Shown: positions 38,963-44,265 of the stretch, piece by piece
Position numbering within the stretch: the first letter of the stretch is position 1
How the letters are laid out: every line of letters starts with the position of its first letter
Origin: an uncultured Selenomonadales bacterium
GTDB lineage: Bacteria; Bacillota; Negativicutes; Selenomonadales; Selenomonadaceae
Assembly: GCA_937877655.1 (NCBI GenBank)
Contig: CALFJC010000171.1
Location: 1 to 44,265 of the forward strand
DNA length: 44,265 nucleotides
Direction of reading: 5' to 3'
The notes under the pieces: model-generated
The model's database searches: none
What the model was told of the DNA's origin: nothing
Seen by the model: the letters and a program-made list of their open reading frames with translations, nothing else
Translations under genes and position numbers: made by a program

Positions 38963-39148
38963 ATGGCGAAAAAGGCTTTAATCGAAAAGTGGAGTAAGGA
39001 ACCGAAATTCTCGACTCGCAGATACAACCGTTGCAAAATTTGCGGCAGACCCCACGGCTATATCAGAAAGTTTGAAATGTGCCGTATCTGCTTCCGTAAT
39101 CAGAGCTACGCCGGCGCAATTCCCGGCATCACAAAATCCAGCTGGTAA
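38963..39148 (+). CDS. rpsZ: 30S ribosomal protein S14, zinc-binding type Z
   Basis: A 61-residue S14 of the short zinc type. Four cysteines in CKICGRPHGYIRKFEMCRIC form the metal site. This form is usual in Bacillota. The start ATG follows AAGGATGTG. A heptad element follows the stop. Confidence 0.96.
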   Translation: MAKKALIEKWSKEPKFSTRRYNRCKICGRPHGYIRKFEMCRICFRNQSYAGAIPGITKSSW

Positions 39149-39150
39149 AA

Positions 39151-39234
39151 AATAATTAGCAATTAGTAATGAGCAATGAGTAATGATTTGGAAATTTTAA
39201 TTGCACATTACACATTGCAAATTACTCATTATTT
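39151..39234. repeat. Heptad repeat hairpin between rpsZ and rpsH
   Basis: Units AATTAGC, AATTAGT, AATGAGC, AATGAGT, AATGATT, a loop, then an inverted arm built of GCACATT, ACACATT, GCAAATT and ACTCATT units. The arms can pair over about 35 positions with mismatches and G-T pairs. Confidence 0.87.
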
Positions 39235-39256
39235 GAAAGGAGGATATCGGTTCCCT

Positions 39257-39655
39257 ATGGCAATGACTGATCCTATTGCGGATATGCTCACGCGCATTCG
39301 CAATGCCAATTCTGTCTACCACGAAAAGGTAGAAATTCCCGGCTCGAAAATCAAAATCGCTATCGCGGAGGTTCTCAAGCAGGAAGGTTTCATAAAAGAT
39401 TATCGTTTCGTTGAGGACAATAAGCAGGGTATTCTTACCGTCCTGCTCAAATACGGTTCCGAACGCGAAAAAGTTATCACGGGCATTAAACGCATCTCCA
39501 GACCCGGTCTCCGCCAATATTCAAAGAGGAAAGACCTTCCAAGAGTTCTCGGCGGGCTCGGTATTGCGATTATATCAACGTCACAAGGCATTATGAGCGA
39601 CAAGCAGGCTCGCAAATGCGGGCTCGGCGGCGAAGTTATAGCCTTCGTCTGGTAA
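39257..39655 (+). CDS. rpsH: 30S ribosomal protein S8
   Basis: A 132-residue protein of the 30S platform and in many bacteria the repressor of the spc operon. AMTDPIADMLTRIRNAN, the PRVLGGLGIAIISTSQGIM core and the GGEVIAFVW end are diagnostic. ATG at 39257 with AAAGGAGG upstream; the open frame before it crosses the heptad element and is not S8. Confidence 0.97.
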   Translation: MAMTDPIADMLTRIRNANSVYHEKVEIPGSKIKIAIAEVLKQEGFIKDYRFVEDNKQGILTVLLKYGSEREKVITGIKRISRPGLRQYSKRKDLPRVLGGLGIAIISTSQGIMSDKQARKCGLGGEVIAFVW

Positions 39656-39670
39656 TTTGGAGGTGCTGTC

Positions 39671-40237
39671 ATGTCTCGTATCGGTAGAGCACCCATTCTC
39701 ATCCCCGCCGGAGTCACCGTTTCTGTCGGCGCGGATAATTTGGTGCTTGTCAATGGTCCCAAGGGCTCTCTGTCCCGTAAGATCTCTTCGGAAATGAAAA
39801 TTAGTATTGAGGATGGCGTTTTGACGGTGGCGCGCCCCTCCGATGATAAAATTCACAGAAGTTTGCACGGGCTGTCCCGCACTCTCATTAACAATATGGT
39901 CGTCGGCGTTACCAACGGCTTTACAAAAAATCTTGAAATCAGCGGCGTCGGTTATCGCGCTGCCAAGCAAGGTAAAAATTTAAATCTTTCGCTCGGTTAT
40001 TCTCACCCCGTAATTATCGCTCCGCCCGAAGGCATTACCCTTGACGCTCCCACTGCCAATTCTATCACCGTCCACGGTATCGATAAGGAATTGGTCGGCG
40101 CGGTTGCCGCCAATATCCGCAACGCTCGCACTGTCGGTGCCTATCGCTCAAAGGACAATAAAGACAGAGGCATTAAATACTTCGGCGAAGTTATCCGTCA
40201 TAAGGAAGGTAAAGCCGGCGCGAAGGGTAAGAAATAA
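39671..40237 (+). CDS. rplF: 50S ribosomal protein L6
   Basis: A 188-residue protein near the factor-binding site. SRIGRAPILIPAGVTV, the GVGYRAAKQGKNLNLSLGYSHPV core and GIDKELVGAVAANIR are diagnostic. The lysine-rich end (GKAGAKGKK) is slightly longer than usual. ATG after TTGGAGGTG. The VOC gene, not rplR, comes next. Confidence 0.97.
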   Translation: MSRIGRAPILIPAGVTVSVGADNLVLVNGPKGSLSRKISSEMKISIEDGVLTVARPSDDKIHRSLHGLSRTLINNMVVGVTNGFTKNLEISGVGYRAAKQGKNLNLSLGYSHPVIIAPPEGITLDAPTANSITVHGIDKELVGAVAANIRNARTVGAYRSKDNKDRGIKYFGEVIRHKEGKAGAKGKK

Positions 40238-40249
40238 GGAGGTAACACC

Positions 40250-40654
40250 ATGAAAATCGACCACGTTGCTATGTACGTTAATGATTTGGATGCCGTGAAA
40301 AATTTCTTCGTCAAATATTTCAACGCCAAAGCAGGTTCCAAATACTCCAATTTCCGCAATGACTTCTCCAATTACTTCTTGAAATTTGACGACGGATCTC
40401 GTCTTGAAATTATGACTCGCAACTCCGCTGTTGATGCCGATAAACCCCGTTATCGCACAGGCTTTCATCACATTGCCGTCTGTGTTGGCGACCGTAAAGA
40501 CGTTGATGATCTTATGAAAAAGTTCGATTCCGACGGCGTTATCGTTGTCAGCGGCGCACGCACTACCGGCGACGGTTATTATGCCGCTGTCGTCGTCGAC
40601 CCCGAAGGTAATGAAGTAGAAATTATCGCCGATAACCCCGGCTTACGTGACTGA
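40250..40654 (+). CDS. VOC superfamily (glyoxalase-fold) metalloprotein inside the spc operon
   Basis: A 134-residue protein of the vicinal-oxygen-chelate superfamily, which includes glyoxalase I, methylmalonyl-CoA epimerase and antibiotic-binding proteins. Two beta-alpha-beta-beta-beta halves are visible, with the four canonical metal-ligand positions: His5 (IDHVAMYV), Glu53 (RLEIMT), His74 (FHHIAVCV) and Glu124 (NEVEII). It begins 12 bases after the rplF stop with AAGGAGG and ends 24 bases before rplR, with codon use like its neighbours. It is therefore an established member of this transcript and expected to be highly expressed. The substrate is unknown; it is not one of the usual spc operon genes. 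Confidence 0.92.
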   Translation: MKIDHVAMYVNDLDAVKNFFVKYFNAKAGSKYSNFRNDFSNYFLKFDDGSRLEIMTRNSAVDADKPRYRTGFHHIAVCVGDRKDVDDLMKKFDSDGVIVVSGARTTGDGYYAAVVVDPEGNEVEIIADNPGLRD

Positions 40655-40678
40655 TCTTTTACAAAGGAGGTATTCGGA

Positions 40679-41038
40679 GTGCTCCTTATGGCTGATAAGA
40701 ATATTACTCGGCAAGACAGACATCGCCGAGCTCGCAATAACCTTGCCGGTACTGCCAATCGTCCACGCCTCAATGTATTTCGCTCTCTCAAGCATATTTA
40801 TGCGCAGGTTATTGATGATGAAAAGGGTATTACCTTGACGGCGGCCAGCTCTCTCGATAAAAATTTCAACGGAAAGGGCGGCAATATCGCGGCGGCTAAA
40901 GCTGTCGGCTCTGCTATTGCCAAAAAGGCTCTTGAAAAAGGTATCAGCGAAGTTGTTTTTGATCGCGGCGGCTACATTTATCATGGGCGCGTTGCGGCAT
41001 TGGCTCAGGCGGCTCGCGAAGGCGGCTTGAAATTTTAA
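40679..41038 (+). CDS. rplR: 50S ribosomal protein L18
   Basis: A 119-residue 5S rRNA-binding protein. RQDRHRRARNNLAGTANRPRLNVFRS, the AAAKAVGSAIAKKALEKGI helix and VFDRGGYIYHGRV are diagnostic (given here in parts). The GTG at 40679 has AAAGGAGG 8 bases upstream; the ATG at 40688 is 17 bases away, so the GTG is preferred. The TAA stop opens a heptad element. Confidence 0.96.
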   Translation: MLLMADKNITRQDRHRRARNNLAGTANRPRLNVFRSLKHIYAQVIDDEKGITLTAASSLDKNFNGKGGNIAAAKAVGSAIAKKALEKGISEVVFDRGGYIYHGRVAALAQAAREGGLKF

Positions 41039-41111
41039 TTAGGAATGTGTAATTAGTAATGAGTAATTAAAAATTTCTTCATTACTAATTACTCATTACT
41101 AATTCCTAATT
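41037..41111. repeat. Heptad repeat hairpin between rplR and rpsE
   Basis: Units AATTAGG, AATGTGT, AATTAGT, AATGAGT, AAT, a short loop, then an inverted arm of ATTACTA, ATTACTC, ATTACTA, ATTCCTA, ATT. The two 31-base arms pair almost throughout. The first unit includes the last two bases of the rplR stop codon. Confidence 0.9.
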
Positions 41112-41133
41112 GTTAAAAAGGGAGGTTGAATTA

Positions 41134-41634
41134 ATGCCCCGAAATGAAACTGAAGCTCCCGAATTTGAGGAGAAGGTTGTTTTTATAAATCGTGTCGCCA
41201 AAGTTGTTAAAGGCGGTCGCAGATTTTCTTTCAGCGCGTTGGTCGTCGTCGGCAATCGTAATGGAAAAGTCGGCGTCGGACTCGGCAAAGCCGCTGAAGT
41301 TCCCGAAGCGATTCGCAAGGGCGTTGACGATGCAAAGAAAAATTTAATCGAGGTTGCTCTTAAAGATCGTTCGATACCGCACGGCGTTGTTGGAGTTTTC
41401 GGCGCAGGCAGAGTTATGTTGCGCCCCGCTTCAAAAGGTACCGGCGTTATTGCTGGCGGTCCCGCTCGTGCGGTTTTGGAACTCGCGGGCGTTCATGACA
41501 TCTTGACAAAGTCTCTCGGCTCGTCCAATCCGAATAACATGGTTCGTGCGACGCTTGAGGGTTTGAAAATGTTGAAGCGGGCGGAAGTTGTCGCCGAATT
41601 GCGCGGCAAAACTGTTGCGGAGCTTTTTAATTAA
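41134..41634 (+). CDS. rpsE: 30S ribosomal protein S5
   Basis: A 166-residue protein of the mRNA entry site that affects fidelity. FEEKVVFINRVAKVVKGGRR, GLGKAAEVPEAIRKG and RPASKGTGVIAGGPARAVLE are diagnostic. The ATG at 41134 follows GGGAGG with 8 bases of spacing. The frame upstream lies in the repeat. Confidence 0.97.
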   Translation: MPRNETEAPEFEEKVVFINRVAKVVKGGRRFSFSALVVVGNRNGKVGVGLGKAAEVPEAIRKGVDDAKKNLIEVALKDRSIPHGVVGVFGAGRVMLRPASKGTGVIAGGPARAVLELAGVHDILTKSLGSSNPNNMVRATLEGLKMLKRAEVVAELRGKTVAELFN

Positions 41635-41647
41635 GGAGGGCTGAGAC

Positions 41648-41857
41648 ATGGCTAAATTGAAAATAACGTTGGTCAGAAGTCTTATCGGTCGTCCCGAAAC
41701 TCAACGCAGAACGGTTCGTTCGCTCGGCTTGCGTAAGTTGAACTCCTTTTCGATTCTGCCCGATGCTCCGACGATTCGCGGACAAATTCACAAGGTAAGA
41801 CATCTCGTGAAAGTCGAAGAGATCGCGGACGAGGAAAAAGTTGCACTTGAAAAATAA
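41648..41857 (+). CDS. rpmD: 50S ribosomal protein L30
   Basis: A 69-residue protein with LKITLVRSLIGRPETQRRTV, LGLRKLN and IRGQIHKVRHLVKVEE, the family core, followed by a short acidic and lysine tail. ATG after AAGGAGGG. Confidence 0.95.
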   Translation: MAKLKITLVRSLIGRPETQRRTVRSLGLRKLNSFSILPDAPTIRGQIHKVRHLVKVEEIADEEKVALEK

Positions 41858-41878
41858 TCGGAGAGGAGGATTTTGCTT

Positions 41879-42319
41879 ATGAAATTGCATGAACTTAAAC
41901 CGGCTGACGGTGCTCGTCAAGACAAAGTTCGTGTCGGTCGCGGCACGGGGTCGGGTTGCGGCAAAACTTCGGGACGCGGTCACAAAGGACAAAAGTCTCG
42001 TAGCGGCGGCGGAGTTCGTCCGGGCTTTGAAGGCGGGCAAATGCCGATTTATCGCCGCCTTCCCAAGCGCGGTTTCAAAAATATTTGGCGCAAAGAATAT
42101 GCTGAAGTCAATGTCGAAACACTCAATGTCTTTGATGACGACATGACGGTTGACGCGGTTGCTCTGGTTGAAATGGGCATTTTGAAAAATGTTTATGACG
42201 GCGTAAAAATATTGGGCAGTGGTTCTTTGAAAAAGAAATTGTATGTGAAGGCGCAGGGCTTCAGTGCGTCGGCTAAGGCGAAGATTGAGGCGGCGGGCGG
42301 CTCGGCAGAGGTAGTTTGA
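41879..42319 (+). CDS. rplO: 50S ribosomal protein L15
   Basis: A 146-residue protein with an extended glycine-rich N-terminus (VGRGTGSGCGKTSGRGHKG, then RSGGGVRPGFEGGQMPIYRR) that threads through 23S rRNA, and a globular C-terminal domain. The ATG at 41879 lies 8 bases after AGGAGG; a TTG at 41873 is too close. The stop overlaps the secY start. Confidence 0.96.
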   Translation: MKLHELKPADGARQDKVRVGRGTGSGCGKTSGRGHKGQKSRSGGGVRPGFEGGQMPIYRRLPKRGFKNIWRKEYAEVNVETLNVFDDDMTVDAVALVEMGILKNVYDGVKILGSGSLKKKLYVKAQGFSASAKAKIEAAGGSAEVV

Positions 42320-43572
42320 TGTCGGCTCTGTCGAATATATTCAGGATAGCGGAGCTTCGGCAGCGCATAATTTTTACGCTGGTAATGTTCGCGGTATTTC
42401 GGATGGGCACGCATATACCGGTACCGGGCGTAGATCCGACGGCGATAGAGCAGTTGTTCAATAACGGGAGCCTGTTTGGGCTGTTGGATTTATTCAGCGG
42501 CGGGGCGTTCAGCAAATTCAGTATCTTTGCGATGTCGATAACGCCGTACATTAATGCGGCGATAATCATGCAACTCTTAACTGTGGTAGTACCGACGTTG
42601 GAACAATGGAGCAAGGAAGGCGCGGAGGGTCACAAGAAAACGACGCGGGTGACGCGGAAATTGACTGTTGTCTTGGCGTTTTTCCAAGCGGTTGGGATGA
42701 GTATCGGGTTGAAAGCGGCGGTCTTGAATCCTAATCCTGTGAACATATTAATCATAGCGATAACGCTGACGGCGGGAACGACTCTTTTGATGTGGATAGG
42801 CGAGCAAATCACGGCGCAGGGTGTTGGGAATGGAATATCGCTGATAATATTTGCGGGGATAGTGGCGGCGTTGCCGAAGAACATAGCGACGATTTATCAA
42901 TATGTGCAGGCGGGGACGATAAACTATTTCAGCGTGGTATTATTTGCGGCGATAGCGTTGGCAATGATCGTGTTCGTTATCTATGTCGAGGCGGCATTGC
43001 GACGGATACCGATAACCTATGCGAAAAGGGTTGTGGGTTCGCGGGCGTATGGCGGAAACAGGAGCCATTTACCGCTGAAAGTGAATCCTGCGGGGGTTAT
43101 CCCGATAATCTTTGCGTCGAGTGTGCTGATGTTCCCTATAACTGTCGTTCAATTCATTGAGGTACCCGAAATTCAGAAATTGGCGGCTCATTTGCAATGG
43201 GGTACGCCGTTGCAGACGTCGATATATGTTGTGTTGATAATCTTCTTCACATATTTTTACACGGCGGTTACGGTTAAAATTCCTGACATGGCAGACAATC
43301 TGAAGAAATACGGTGCGTTCATACCGGGGATAAGACCGGGGCAACCGACGGCTGAGCATATCGATTATGTGTTGACGCGGCTTGTGACGGCGGGCTCGTT
43401 GTATCTGGCATTTATCGCGGTCTTACCGAACTTGATAGGCGGGGCGACGCACATACAGGGCGTATATTTCGGCGGGACGGCGTTGCTGATAGTTGTGAGT
43501 GTAGCGTTGCACACGATGAAACAAATCGAAGCGATGGTAGTAATGCGGCACTATGAGGGGTTCATGAAATGA
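42319..43572 (+). CDS. secY: Protein translocase subunit SecY
   Basis: A 417-residue channel protein of the Sec translocase with ten transmembrane helices. FRMGTHIPVPGVDP, the plug region GLLDLFSGGAFSKFSIFAMS, ITPYINAAIIMQLL and VGSRAYGGNRSHLPLKVNPAGVIP (in parts) are diagnostic. The ATG overlaps the rplO stop. Base use changes sharply here: isoleucine is mostly ATA and leucine mostly TTG or CTG, unlike the ribosomal genes upstream. Confidence 0.97.
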   Translation: MSALSNIFRIAELRQRIIFTLVMFAVFRMGTHIPVPGVDPTAIEQLFNNGSLFGLLDLFSGGAFSKFSIFAMSITPYINAAIIMQLLTVVVPTLEQWSKEGAEGHKKTTRVTRKLTVVLAFFQAVGMSIGLKAAVLNPNPVNILIIAITLTAGTTLLMWIGEQITAQGVGNGISLIIFAGIVAALPKNIATIYQYVQAGTINYFSVVLFAAIALAMIVFVIYVEAALRRIPITYAKRVVGSRAYGGNRSHLPLKVNPAGVIPIIFASSVLMFPITVVQFIEVPEIQKLAAHLQWGTPLQTSIYVVLIIFFTYFYTAVTVKIPDMADNLKKYGAFIPGIRPGQPTAEHIDYVLTRLVTAGSLYLAFIAVLPNLIGGATHIQGVYFGGTALLIVVSVALHTMKQIEAMVVMRHYEGFMK

Positions 43573-43581
43573 GGTAGAGGA

Positions 43582-44244
43582 ATGGAAATATTGATGATGG
43601 GAGCTCCGGGTGCCGGCAAAGGTACGCAGGCGGCTTATCTGTCGAAGAAATATGGTATCCCGCAGATATCGACGGGCGACATGTTCCGAGCGGCGGTAGC
43701 GGAAGGCACGGAATTGGGCAAACAGGCGGCGGCATGTATGGCTGCGGGAAAATTGGTACCTGATGCCGTGACGATAGGAATAGTCCGTGAGCGTCTCGCG
43801 AAAGCTGATTGTGAAAAGGGCTTTATCTTGGATGGTTTCCCGCGGACGGTAGAGCAGGCGGATGCGTTGGAAAGAATTTTATCTGAACAGGGGAAAAATT
43901 TGACGCTGGCGATAAATATAGCTGTTCCGTCGGAGGAATTGATAGAGCGGGCGATAGGACGGCGGCTTTGTCGGAAATGCGGGGCGACGTATCATGTGAA
44001 GTTCAAACCTTCTCGGCAGGAAAATGTCTGTGACGCCTGCGGCGGAGAACTTTATCAAAGGGCAGATGACACGGCGGAAACGATGGCAAAGCGACTCGGA
44101 GTATATGAGGCGTCGACGCTTCCTTTGATAGAATATTACAAGAGTGCGGGAAAATATGCTGAGGTAGATGGGCGTTGCCCGATAAGTGAAGTCACGGCAG
44201 AGCTTATAAAAGTTTTGGACGCGACAGAGGATCGGGGGCGATAG
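43582..44244 (+). CDS. adk: Adenylate kinase
   Basis: A 220-residue enzyme that interconverts ATP + AMP and 2 ADP. The P-loop GAPGAGKGTQ is at 8-17, the AMP site includes STGDMFR and GFPRTVEQADAL, and the lid carries a zinc finger CRKCGATYH...CDACGG, as in the long Gram-positive type. Codon use is like that of secY. It starts 9 bases after secY, with GAGG twice nearby. Confidence 0.97.
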   Translation: MEILMMGAPGAGKGTQAAYLSKKYGIPQISTGDMFRAAVAEGTELGKQAAACMAAGKLVPDAVTIGIVRERLAKADCEKGFILDGFPRTVEQADALERILSEQGKNLTLAINIAVPSEELIERAIGRRLCRKCGATYHVKFKPSRQENVCDACGGELYQRADDTAETMAKRLGVYEASTLPLIEYYKSAGKYAEVDGRCPISEVTAELIKVLDATEDRGR

Positions 44245-44245
44245 A

Positions 44246-44265
44246 ATGTCGAATCGAACCGATAA
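44246..44265 (+). CDS. Start of the next spc-operon gene, cut by the window end
   Basis: ATG and five further codons (SNRTD) follow the adk stop by 1 base. The spc operon usually continues with map (methionine aminopeptidase) here, but the visible residues do not allow identification. Confidence 0.35.

Noticed and set aside
39151..41111. Heptad arrays as a possible CRISPR array
   Set aside because: Unit of 7 bases, no spacers and no cas genes.

Overview
The window looks like chromosomal DNA of an anaerobic, diderm Bacillota, most likely Negativicutes (Selenomonadales). The grounds are: the Gram-positive S10-spc gene order with a four-cysteine type Z S14; strong purine-rich ribosome binding sites with many TTG and GTG starts; an AMIN-domain amidase, which suits a cell with an outer membrane; DUF1919 and DUF4422 surface-glycan proteins; and DNA full of short A and T runs. 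The species cannot be fixed from the sequence alone.

Layout. 1-5.8 kb: a DUF4422 glycosyltransferase-like gene (minus) diverges from ileS, which is followed 3 bases later by a DUF1919 gene. 5.8-12.9 kb: repair genes mfd and uvrB with two DeoR-type regulators; the mfd-deoR gap carries an attenuator-like set of pairing segments. 12.9-19.8 kb: a putative glycosyltransferase, two hybrid histidine kinases, a DUF169 protein and an orphan EcoRI-type adenine methyltransferase whose C-terminus is split by two frameshifts at A7 tracts. 19.9-24.1 kb: a small secreted protein made of 11-residue repeats, two tRNA-Val genes behind a consensus promoter, an AEC transporter, and a minus-strand run rfbB-hicA-hicB-cbiD. 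24.2-30.1 kb: an AMIN/amidase_3 cell-wall hydrolase with a long charged helical linker, one amino-acid ABC permease and four tandem paralogous substrate-binding lipoproteins, with no ATPase. 30.2-30.7 kb: two small two-helix membrane proteins. 30.9-44.3 kb: tuf, then rpsJ-rplCDWB-rpsS-rplV-rpsC-rplP-rpmC-rpsQ-rplNXE-rpsN-rpsH-rplF-[VOC]-rplR-rpsE-rpmD-rplO-secY-adk and the first codons of the next gene.

The second half is a translation and secretion superoperon. It has two oddities. First, a VOC (glyoxalase-fold) metalloprotein gene sits between rplF and rplR in the normal rhythm of the operon. Second, a family of 7-nt tandem repeats, most folding back on an inverted copy, occupies exactly the few widened gaps of the ribosomal operon and both sides of the ABC permease gene. 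I consider the heptad elements, the VOC insertion and the doubly frameshifted methyltransferase the best leads.

Functions rest on recognised motifs and gene order only; no database search was possible.
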